Below, in pieces: positions 21,801-33,800 of a stretch of DNA of 64,000 bases. Each line of letters opens with the position of its first letter. Within the stretch, counting starts at the first letter, position 1. A program made the position numbers and the translations under genes. Source of the stretch: Amphibalanus amphitrite (Eukaryota > Arthropoda > Thecostraca > Balanomorpha > Balanidae); the NCBI RefSeq assembly GCF_019059575.1, contig NW_024881702.1:744001-808000 (forward strand), written 5' to 3'. Under the pieces are notes generated by a model, which did not search any database, was not told where the DNA came from, and saw only the letters and a list, made by a program, of their open reading frames with translations.

Positions 21801-24800
21801 CGCTAATGGCACCGCGCGAGTCCCAGGGAGCTGATGTTTACGAGCTATGCTGCCGAGTGATTTTGTCATCTGTCGTAAACACCGCCGATCGGCTGACTTA
21901 CGATTCCGCTGAGCCAGTCGGCGTGAGCGCGGACAAGCACTGCAGCGTCCGAGCCCGCGGCTTTGAGATGAGCCGGCGGCTGTGTGAAGAAGAAGCCATG
22001 TCCGGGTGCGTGCAACTCCCTGTCCCGACGTCCAGGGAGCCTCGAGCACTCTGGTGTCGGGCTGTGGCCGCACACCAGGCAATTAACATTATATATGTCA
22101 GCGTACCAGCCCAGCCGCCACTGTTGTGGCTAAGACTGGATGTCCTGGTATCTGCCCATCGCTGCATGTTTGCGTTGCCCCGACAAGGGCCGCGACACGA
22201 GCACGGTCCAGCCACATGCCTCGGGAGAGCACGGCGGGCTGAGACCGGCTGGCTCCCGTCCCCGACCGTCTCTGCGCGCCCACTGACGCCGCCTTCTTTC
22301 AGGAGCTGAAGGAGAGCTTCAACTACGGCCTCTTCTACCCGCCCCAGAATGGCAAGGCGGGCAAGTTCCTGGACGAGGCGCGCCCGATCGCCGACTACCC
22401 GTTCGCCGAGCCGGTGGGCTGTCTGGAGGTGAGTCGCTCCCGTCCCACCGGGCGGTCGGCACGGACCGCGGCCTCTCGGCCTGTCTGGAGGTGAGTCGCT
22501 CCCGTCCCACCGGGCGGTCGGCACGGACCGCGGCCTCTCGGCCTGTCTGGAGGTGAGTCGCTCCCGTCCCACCGGGCGGTCGGCACGGACCGCGGCCTCT
22601 CGGCCTGTCTGGAGGTGAGTCGGTCCCGTCCCACCGGGCGGTCGGCACGGACCACCTGTCGCTGGTTCTGCCACTGGCGCTGACCGGCCGGATCGTCCGC
22701 TACCTTTCCGCGTGTGTTCAGGTCACGGCGGCCCGCCACCGCTCTCAGTGCGGTGTCTGGCGGCCGGTCTGCCCGCTGGCCCGCTGCCAGAGCTGACAGT
22801 AAGTACGAGAGACATGGCGTCTAGCGAGGCCACAAGACGCCCAGGGCCCAGCGCAGCCGCTGGAGGTTGGTCAACAGACGAATGGCCCGCGCGGGACACG
22901 GATCCCCGGGCCGAGGCTGGCCGAGGTCGAGGACAGGCTGTACGCAACCTTGTTGCGATATTTAAGCAGAGCTTAACATTTCATGGATGCGAAATGCACG
23001 TTGCTGATGCTGCGACTGTTTCGGCGTCCCAAATCAGTAGTGCGTCGTAAAAATTCGACCAGAACCCTTGCACAGCGTTGTGCAATGTTTTCTGTAGTAC
23101 TCAGCTAGCTGCAGGACATTGGGACACTCGTTGTTTGTAATGACCCAGTCATTATGTTTGCGGGTCAAAAGCCCGGTTTCAGTGAGGTGTTTTGCAAGGC
23201 CCTCATAGCCTTCTGGGATCTTTGGCCACCGCCAGCGCGGCACCAGAGCCCTGACGACTGTGTGATAACATTTACATGGCATGCGTGATATGACATGCGT
23301 TGGTCTAAATTCAACCCCGATGAACCCTATTACTGGTGGGCTGGTGGTGGTGGTGGTGGGGGGGGGGGGGGAGTGATTCGGCCCCCTTGCTATCTCGAAA
23401 ACTAAATGTCCCATCTTAACCCTATTAGTGGCAGGCTCCTGGCTACCCCATATTAGTGGCAGGGGGGCTGTTTACGACCCCCCCTTGATATCTCGAGATC
23501 TAACCGGCCGATTTTCAAAATTCAAACGGCATTCGATTTGGCTCAACGAGATCTACATTTCTTTAAAAAAAAAAAAAATTAAAAAATGTCAATAGGGGGG
23601 TAGAGGGGGGTAAAAACGGGCAAATTGCAGATACATTTTAGACTGTTTATCACGGCCAGGTTTCTGAATCAATCTTAACGCAACTTTTACCGATCGATAG
23701 AGAATGAACCAGGAATTCACATGGATCCTAAAAATATGCATTTTCAAAAATCATAGGCGGATACAGATCATTGAGATTGGGGGCACACAAAAAGTATAGT
23801 AAATAAGGTTTTTGTTGGTACTGTTTCTAAAAAGGGTGGCAATGGTCTTGTTATGTTACAATTTTCTTATGAGAGAACGACTAAAATTGTATTGGTCATG
23901 CATAGGCGGTGTCAGGGCACCTATGTTGGGAGGTAAAAAATAACCCCCCTTTTTGGACGCCTGGATCCGCCTATTATAGCAAAAACGTGTCAAAAGAGGA
24001 TGCACAATAACTTTGTATATGTTATCACATGATACCTTTCATTCACTGTTCGTAAAACTGGTGCAGCATCGTGATCTTCGCCCAAATGACTCGCTTCACG
24101 AATAGGACCCCCAATTCCCAGTGCTCTGGAGCCGCCCCTGGTAAAGTTATGAACTTGAAATTTTCAGGGAATGTGCCCAATTTAGTTTTAGGAAAAGTCA
24201 GAAAATTTCAGCATCGTAGCTTCAGCGGTTTCGGAGATATTCCCGAAAAACCTGAGGGGTGGATAAAAACAACCCCCCCCCCCTGCCACTAATAGGGTTA
24301 ATGGAACGAACGCCATTCGATTGCTCTCATCGTGAACTTTCAGATTGATTATAAAAAGTAAAAAAAGTAAAAAATTGGGGGTACTGGAAGCAAAATTGTT
24401 CGAAAAAAAAATCGCGTTTTACACCTCATCACTAAAAATGCTGTAACTTTTTTTCTTTTTTCGCCCATTTTGATGAAACTTCAGTCCCTTCTTCATGGAC
24501 TGGGCTTTCATATATACCGGTATACCGGTACCGTAAACGGGGGTGACTTTGCCTTGCGGGGTGACTTTGCCATGCTTCTCGAAAAAGCCTTTAGGGAGAT
24601 CTCCAGTGATATTTTACGAGGAATGTAATTCTTTTTTATGCACGCATGAAAGATAATTGATGGGCCTTCCAATATAGCAAACACTGAGAGATAAGTTACC
24701 ACTAAATGCCTAACTGGGTTCCATTTTATTGGAGTCATTGAAATGGTCAAATTTGAAGAGGTCAGAAGTTTTTATTATCTAACCATGTTTCAGACGAACT

Positions 24801-27800
24801 GCGATGCTGAAACTTGGTACGGTTGATCATGACAATGCTGTTTAGTTAGCGTTTCCAGCAAAACTGGCATTTGTCACTTCATTTAGCTAAAATTTTTGGT
24901 GGAGATTTTTCCAAGTGAATCGCAGGCCACATGGGGTGACTTTGCCACCATGTGTTATCAATGCAAAAATGTTACCTCAGCGATGACCTGATCGAAAAAT
25001 GACCTTAGCGATTCTGAACGATCTTATAACGAGCTATTCTGTTGCTTTTCTGCGTCCTTCTAGCTTTCTTACTTTCCGAGACCACCTGGTGTGGCCATAC
25101 CTACGCCCTTCCTCCATGACAGAGTTGGCTGAGACCCCTACCCAGGCGAGGGTTAAACGGCTGCTCTTTCCTTGCTTTCTTACTTGCCCTTCTGGCTGGT
25201 GAGCTAGGTGAGGTATAGGGCTGAGATGCTACAAGTTACGGTCACTGCTGTCTGCTGGCGGGATGAGATGGTTTAGGACGGGTTCGGAACTGCGCAGTGG
25301 AGCACTCGCGCGGCGCTGCGGCTGCCTTTGCCCCCCGGCGAGGTCAGGTCACGTCTTGGCGGTTTCATCGACAGAGGCGGCTGCACAGGCGGGTCGCCGA
25401 TGATTTGAACAACCACTGGGCGTTAGCGTTATAATGGCAGTTCCAGACGATCGCTGGGTTCCAGCGCGAAGTCTGTGGCTCCGTCAGTGGAGTGTCTCTG
25501 TGGGGTGGTCGGGTGGGCGGCCGGAGGGGGCGATGGTCCGGTGACCTGGTCAACGTCTGACCGCCGTCAGTCGCACTTCGCCCTCCTTTGACCCAGTCAG
25601 CCAAACAGCCTGACCCTGTCAACCAAACAGCCTGGTCGATGGTTCTCTTTCGCCTATGTGTTTGTGCTGATGTTTTCTGTTCTGGGTGATGTTTTTAACT
25701 GCCGAAGAAGTCAGACGGCATTCTTTCCTTTTGGTTGGCTATTTTTCGCTCAGCTCCGAATTCTCTAATTGGAATACATTACGCAGGTGTGAAATTAACT
25801 CCTCTTGGTTACTGCAAGCGTCACGCAATATTGCCACAGCTCATAACTCATTAGTTTTTCCCCGGCCGTCGCCGGAACAGATGCACAAGGCTGCGGCTGG
25901 TGGTTTTGCCAGTGTGCGATGTCAGGCACTGAGCTCCAGCAGGGGCCGGTTTTGTTGGCGGATCCGCTGCAGCCGTAAATGCCACCGGCTGCCTCTCGAT
26001 GGCGCTGGGCGCGGCGAACTGGCCACCGGCGGCCGGCGGGACATACAGTGGCCGGGTCCCGCGGCGCCGAGCTCCCCGGCCGCGGCGGGTCCCGGGTCCC
26101 GGGTGCCGAGCTCCCCGGCCGCGGCCCACCCTCAAGGCTGGGAAAGGAGCGGCCGCGGTCGCCGGCGCCAGCTGGCCGAGTCGCCGCTGACCGCCGCGGC
26201 AGAGCTGGGTCAAGGCGAGCGCTGGCCGGCCGCTGCAGCCGGCCACCGAGGTGACTGACGCTCAATCAATCAATCAATCAATCATGTATTGAGTCCTCCA
26301 TGTGAATGGTTTTTCAGTGCTCTCGTCATACAATCATTCACAATCTATAAAACTACAAGTGGGTATAAAACACACATCAATAAGAATGACGCACAGTATA
26401 AAAGTAAAGAGAATCGTCTGTACCAGTAAGATACTCAGATGGCAAAATGTGAAGTTAAGAATGCCAAATACGCGGGTAAAAAGTAGACAAAGTAAATAAA
26501 AGTGAGCAGCGCAAAAAAAAAATCATCACAAAATACATCACAGCTTGTTTGCCAGAAAGCTAACGATGGAGATCGTTCCACGATTTTACTGCTCTAAAAT
26601 GAAAAGTACGCCTGGCTCGCTCTGTTCTAATTTTAGGCAGGTCCAGCTGATCCCCACATGTGCCGCGAGTGAGCCTCCTATTCACATCAGAGCGACGCAT
26701 CACGAGTCCAGCTAGAGATGGCGGCGCATCCGACGAGAGAATCCTACGCAGCATCGCTATGTCTCCGGGACGCTGCTTATCCCCGGGCCGGACCAAGCAT
26801 CCAGCCGGCGGCGGCGGCGGCGGCGGCGGCCACTGGCCTGCAGCCACCGCGTGCCGGCCACTCGGCACTTGGCCTTTACCTCCCACTTTGTGCAGCGCGC
26901 GGCGTCTCTGTGCTGAGCGCGGAGGATGCGCCGCCGCCACCGGCCCGGGGCTCGACCAGCGCCGGCTCCGTGCCGTCCCGCGCACCGGACCGCCGTGGCA
27001 GGGCCGGGCCGTGCAGCACTGCGCCGGCAGCGCCGCCGGCCCAGAGCGGGCGCCATTGACATGGCCGGCCGTCTCGGGAACCGGTCCGTGTGCCGACCCG
27101 TCCGCCCGGCTCGGCACTTTAACGGTGACGTCACCTGACGGCCTGTCGTCAGCAGCAGCGGCGCCGCTGTGCGAGCGGAGACGGCCGGCTCGGAGGGCCC
27201 AGCGGTGGCGGCGCGGCAGTCCGAGTCGGAAGCGGCACGGCAGAGCAGCGCTGGCGTCGCCGGCAGCCTGTTTGTGTGCAGCGCCAGCGCCGGCTTTTTT
27301 GCGCGCGCTCAAGGCGAACGGGCAGCGTCCAGCGGCGGGCGGCGCTGCGGGCGGCGGCTGGTCAGTGGCGGGCGTCGCTGCCGGTCGGCGGCTGGCCAGT
27401 GCTGGTCAGTGCTGGCCAGTGCCGGTCGGCGGCGGTCGGCGCCGGGTTGAGCCGGCCGCTGCGGGAATCAGAACAGTCGGCGCCACCAGCCGCGAGCGGT
27501 GTCAGCGCGCCACGGCGGCTGGAGCCAGCCAACAGTGACACAGTGCCACTAAAAGTGTGCTAGGATATGTTTTAGGCCTGAAGATGCTGTGAACGCCGCC
27601 GGCAGCCACAGCGGCAGCACGCTGCTCCAACCGGTGTGGAGCGATTCGTGTGACCGGCTGAGGTGCCCGGTGGTGTTTCGTGTGACCGGGCTGAGGTGCC
27701 CGGTGGTGTTTGGTGTGACCGGGCTGAGGTGCCCGGTGGTGTTTGGTGTGACCGGGCTGAGGTGCCCGGTGGTGTTTGGTGTGACCGGCTCTAAGGCGAC

Positions 27801-30800
27801 TACCGGGAGGTGATCGGCCACTGTGCGCGGCGCTCTGTCCGCCGCTCACCATGCTCTCGGTGGGAGAGGAGCCGTGGCGCCGCCAGCCGTGCCGCCGCCG
27901 GGCGCAGCGGGTCGCCTCGTGCCGGGAGCGCGCCGGCCGCGGCCAGCACCGCGTCTCCTGGCAGGACCAGGTGGAGCGCGTCTCCTGGTGGCAGGACGAG
28001 GTGGGCCGGCAGACAGGCGCGCCGGCGCCGCCCAACCGACTGCAGCGCTCCCACTCGGTGGCCACCATGACCGACGTCGTGGTAAGTCTCCCGAGGAACA
28101 GCCGTGCAGCAGCTCACGGCGCGCGGCAGTGAGATCGGCTCCCAAAACGACCTCACTTCCTTCACCCACGCGATTTACCTAAGGCTTGCTGTGAACTCTG
28201 GGCGTATTTTGGAGCTGACCGTATCGGAAATTAGTGGCTGTTTTGAAGCTGGTCCGGCGCTCTGCAATGCATCGCATTCCCGATCAAAGTGAGGCGTATC
28301 GCTTTTATGGCGACCCGTGGCCCCCGTGCGGCACTCTGCTCGTTTTTGCTCGTTTGCCGGCCGGTCGCACGACGTTTGCTAAGTGTCCCCACATCAGCAC
28401 AGACGCGCCGCGCCGCGCCGGTGCGTGGCTTTGTGTCGGCGCTGCGCTGGTCTGATGGACACCAAAGCCTGGTGGTGGCAGGGGCCGTGGAATGCCTGCC
28501 GGCCGGCCGACTGCAGGCCCGCTCTACTGTGCACGGCCGCCGCTCACCGCTGTGTGGCGTGCAGTAGGCCCGCCTGCTGTGCACCGCCCGCGCCCCACAC
28601 CGACTCCCGGGACCGGGCCGGCGGGGCAGCACTGCTGGCCGGCGGCCGACCCTCTCGGGCCGCGACCGGCACAGCGCACCGTCCGCAGCGGCAGCTCATA
28701 TCCGCACTCAGGTTCGCGGGCCCCGCACCTGTCTCAGTTTCTGTCCAGTAGGTAGCTGCCCGGAGTGCCGGCGCCCCCCGCTCGGGGCGCGGGTGGCTGC
28801 TCTGACGTGTCGGCTGGCTCCGCCGAGCCGGTGACCTCACCGGGCCGGGCCGCGGCTCAGCCGGGCCCGGCGGGGACCGGTCTGATGCGGCGTCCATGTC
28901 GGGTCCGGCGCCCTGGACCGATCGGTGATCATCTGATCAGTCGGCGGCCCTCCAGCGGTACCTGCTCCCACAGAGACCGGTGTGTGCGGGGCGGTCTCAC
29001 AGGGAGCCGTGTGCAGTGTGCCGTGTGGTCTCACAGGGAGCCGTGTGCAGTGTGGTCTCACAGGGAGCCGTGCGCAGTGTGGTCTCACAGGGAGCCGTGC
29101 GCAGTGTGGTCTCACAGGGACCGGCATCGACTGACGGCACCTCACCGCTCTGTGACTGTGGGATGGCTGTCAGCTGCCGTCCCGGGTCGGCCTGGCCTCT
29201 AAGCCCGGCATCTGGCCTCACACTGGCCCCACACTGGCCTCACACTGGCCTCACACTGGCCTCAGACTGGCCTCAGACTGACCGCACACTGGCCTCACAA
29301 CTCTTACTGGCCTCAGACTGACCGCACACTGGCCCCACACTGGCCTCAGACTGGCCTCAGATTGATCGCACACTGATCGCACATGAGTGGAGCCTGCGCA
29401 GGCCATTATCTGCGGGGACGTCTCGTGTGTAAAAAGACGGCGGGGAGATCAGTACTGGGTACATCGCGGGACATCGGAATGACGTGTCTCATCGGGAATC
29501 TGCGAGCAGCCTGTAAAAGGCAGCTGAAATGTTATGCTGGTGCTCTGGGAATGACTCGACACAGAGAACGGGTTGGCTATGGATGTCGGAGGGAGCTCAG
29601 TGTTCGGTCGTTCAATATTCAGTGCCGCTGCTGCCAAGGCGACTGTGAGCGGACGTTGCCGGAGGTGTCCCCGGCGCTGCATTCACTCGCGGGCGGCCCC
29701 GACTGCCGACGGCCGGCTCAGTATTCCTCGAACCGGACAGAGCGGCCGCTGCTCCGGTCGTCAGGTGATGGCTGGGCTGCAGGCAGCCTGTGTCTGTCAA
29801 CGGTGGCCTCGCCGGCGACCTCTGCAGGACGGACCCATTCCGGTGTGCCGGTACGGTGGACGCGTGATGGATCGGTCACGGTGGCGTCAGTGGCGCCACG
29901 GCCGGCGCTGGGTCCGCTCCGGCGCAGTGTACGGACTAGAGATGTCAATCGGATACCAACATTTTGGTATACCGATACCAAACCGATACCAACTTTGGTA
30001 TTTGGTATTTCAATCCTTCTATATTTGGTATTTTGTTGGTATTATGAACCCTCACTAATATATAAGAGGCTGATAAATTGGTATACCTAAATTTGGTATT
30101 TGCCTCATGTTCCTAGGTTGGTTCGGTTTCGGTATTTCCTCACGGTTTTGGTTGGTATTTGGTTTGGTATCGGTATTCCGATTTTCTATAATTGACATCA
30201 CTAGTACGGACAGAGCTGTCCGTACAGAACGGCCAGTCACTGCAGGTGCTCCCCCCCCCCGCCCGTCTGCTGACGTGAGACGGCCCCGTTCTCCGGCCGG
30301 CCTTCCATCGGCCTGCCGTCTCGGACGGACGGTACTGGATGGTGCCCGGCGCACGAACGGGAGCTCTGCTGGGAGCCGGCGCGGCCAGACCCGATGCACT
30401 GCTGGGAGGTGCCGAGTTGGTTGCTGTCCAGCGTGAGGCCGCTACCCGTGCGCAGGAGCGGCACCCACCGCCGGGCCACCGGTCACCGGGCAGAGCTCGA
30501 GCATGTGAGCACCTCCTCCCAGGCAGCAGTGTCGGCCCGCCTTCCGCCTCCGGCCACAGGTCTCGGCCCAATGGAGAGTGCCGTTAGGTGGCTGAGGATG
30601 CGCAGCCTTGTTGACAGTAATGCCACTGGGCTGGTGTGTCGACCGCCCAGCGAACCCCGACCGGGGGTTTGAAGTCTGAAGCTGATCCAGTCGAGAGGCG
30701 GCCGCTGTTGTCCACTCAGTTGCCCGTCTTACCACCCTCTGAGGCTCGTGACCACTTTGCTTGGTCGTTAGGGGGCTGTCAGTGGTAGTGTGGTGGGGCT

Positions 30801-33800
30801 GCCAGACGCAGTGGGGCTGCTAGTGGCAGTGTGGTGGGGCTGCCAGTGGTAGTGTGGGTGGGGTTGTCAGTGGTAGTGTGGGTGGGGCTGCTAGTGGCAG
30901 TGTGGTGGGGCTGCCAGTGGCAGTGTGGTGGGGCTGTCAGTGGCAGTGTGGTGGGGCTGTCAGTGGTAGTGTGGTGGGGCTGCCAGACGCAGTGGGGCTG
31001 CTAGTGGCAGTGTGGTGGGGCTGCCAGTGGTAGTGTGGGTGGGGTTGTCAGTGGTAGTGTGGGTGGGGCTGCCAGTGGCAGTGTGGGTGGGGCTGCTAGT
31101 GGCAGTGTGGTGGGGCTGCCAGTGGCAGTGTGGTGGGGCTGTCAGTGGCAGTGTGGTGGGGCTGCCAGACGCAGTGGGGCTGCTAGTGGCAGTGTGGTGG
31201 GGCTGCCAGTGGTAGTGTGGGTGGGGTTGTCAGTGGTAGTGTGGGTGGGGCTGCTAGTGGCAGTGTGGTGGGGCTGCCAGTGGCAGTGTGGTGGGGCTGC
31301 CAGTGGCAGTGTGGTGGGGCTGTCAGTGGTAGTGTGGTGGGGTGCCAGTGGCAGTGTGGTGGGGTGCCAGTGGCAGTGTGGTGGGGCTGCCAGTGACAGT
31401 GTGGTAGGGTTGTCAGTGGCAGTGTGATGGGGCTGTCAGTAGTAGTGTGGGTGGGGCTGCTAGTGGCAGTGTGGTGGGGCTGCCAGTGGCAGTGTGGTGG
31501 GGCTGCTAGACGCAGTGGGACTGCCAGTGGCAGTGTGGTGGGGCTGCCAGTGGCAGTGTGGTGGGGCTTCCAGTGGCAGTGTGGTGGGGCTGTCAGTGGC
31601 AGTGTGGTGGGGCTGCCAGACGCAGTGAGGCTGTCAGTGGTAGTGTGGTGGGGCTGTCAGTGGTAGTGTGGTGGGGCTGCCAGTGGCAGTGTGGGTGGGG
31701 CTGCTAGTGGCAGTGTGGTGGGGCTGCCAGTGGTAGTGTGGTGGGGCTGTCAGTGGTAGTGTGGTGGAGCTGTCAGTGGCAGTGTGGTGGGGCTGCCAGA
31801 CGCAGTGAGGCTGTCAGTGGTAGTGTGGTGGGGCTGTCAGTGGTAGTGTGGTGGGGCTGCCAGTGGCAGTGTGGTGGGGCTGCCAGTGACAGTGTGGTGG
31901 GGTTGTCAGTGGCAGTGTGATGGGGCTGTCAGTAGTAGTGTGGGTGGGGCTGCTAGTGGCAGTGTGGTGGGGCTGCCAGTGGCAGTGTGGTGGGGCTACT
32001 AGACGCAGTGGGACTGCCAGTGGCAGTGTGGTGGGGCTGCCAGTGGCAGTGTGGTGGGGCTGCCAGTGGCAGTGTGGTGGGGCTGCCAGTGGTGGTGTGG
32101 TGGGGTTGTCAGTGGTAGTGTGGGTGGGGCTGCCAGTGGCAGTGTGGGTGGGGCTGCCAGTGGTAGTGTGGTGGGGCTGCCAGACGCAGTGGGGCTGCCA
32201 GTGGCAGTGTGGTGGGGCTGCCAGTGGCAGTGTGGTGGGGCTTCCAGTGGCAGTGTGGTGGGGCTGTCAGTGGTAGTGTGGGTGGGGCTGCCAGTGGCAG
32301 TGTGGTGGGGCTGTCAGTGGCAGTGTGATGGGGCTGTCAGTAGTAGTGTGGGTGGGGCTGCTAGTGGGAGTGTGGTGGGGCTGCCAGTGGCAGTGTGGTG
32401 GGGCTACTAGACGCAGTGGGACTGCCAGTGGCAGTGTGGTGGGGCTGCCAGTGGCAGTGTGGTGGGGCTGCCAGTGGCAGTGTGGTGGGGCTGTCAGTGG
32501 CAGTGTGGTGGGGCTGCCAGACGCAGTGAGGCTGTCAGTGGTAGTGTGGTGGGGCTGTCAGTGGTAGTGTGGTGGGGCTGCCAGTGGCAGTGTGGTGGGG
32601 CTGTCAGTGGTAGTGTGGTGGGGCTGCCAGTGGCAGTGTGGTGGGGCTGTCAGTGGTAGTGTGGTGGGGCTGCCAGTGGCAGTGTGGTGGGGCTTCCAGT
32701 GGCAGTGTGGTGGGGCTGTCAGTGGCAGTGTGGTGGGGCTGCCAGTGGCAGTGTGGTGGGGCTGCCAGTGGCAGTGTGATGGGGCTGCCAGACGCAGTGA
32801 GGCTGTCAGTGGTAGTGTGGTGGGGCTGTCAGTGGTAGTGTGGTGGGGCTGCCAGTGGCAGTGTGGTGGGACTGTCAGTGGTAGTGTGGTGGGGCTGCCA
32901 GTGGCAGTGTGGTGGGGCTTCCAGTGGCAGTGTGGTGGGGCTGTCAGTGGCAGTGTGGTGGGGCTGTCAGTGGCAGTGTGGTGGGGCTGCCAGTGGCAGT
33001 GTGGTGGGGCTGCCAGTGGCAGTGTGGTGGGGCTGTCAGTGGCAGTGTGGTGGGGCTGCCAGACGCAGTGAGGCTGTCAGTGGTAGTGTGGTGGGGCTGT
33101 CAGTGGTAGTGTGGGTGGGGCTGCCAGTGGCAGTGTGGTGGGGCTGCCAGTGGCAGTGTGGTGGGGCTGTCAGTGGCAGTGTGGGTGGGGTTGCCAGTGG
33201 CAGTGTGGTGGGGCTGTCAGTGGTAGTGTGGTGGGGCTGCCATTGGCAGTGTGGTGGGGCTTCCAGTGGCAGTGTGGTGGGGCTGTCAGTGGCAGTGTGG
33301 TGGGGCTGCCAGACGCAGTGAGGCTGTCAGTGGTAGTGTGGTGGGGCTGTCAGTGGTAGTGTGGTGGGGCTGCCAGTGGCAGTGTGGGTGGGGCTGCTAG
33401 TGGCAGTGTGGTGGGGCTGCCAGTGGTAGTGTGGTGGGGCTGTCAGTGGTAGTGTGGTGGGGCTGTCAGTGGCAGTGTGGTGGGGCTGCCAGACGCAGCG
33501 AGGCTGTCAGTGGTAGTGTGGTGGGGCTGTCAGTGGTAGTGTGGTGGGGCTGCCAGTGGCAGTGTGGTGGGGCTGCCAGTGACAGTGTGGTGGGGTTGTC
33601 AGTGGCAGTGTGATGGGGCTGTCAGTAGTAGTGTGGGTGGGGCTGCTAGTGGCAGTGTGGTGGGGCTGCCAGTGGCAGTGTGGTGGGGCTACTAGACGCA
33701 GTGGGACTGCCAGTGGCAGTGTGGTGGGGCTGCCAGTGGCAGTGTGGTGGGGCTGCCAGTGGCAGTGTGGTGGGGCTGCCAGTGGTGGTGTGGTGGGGTT

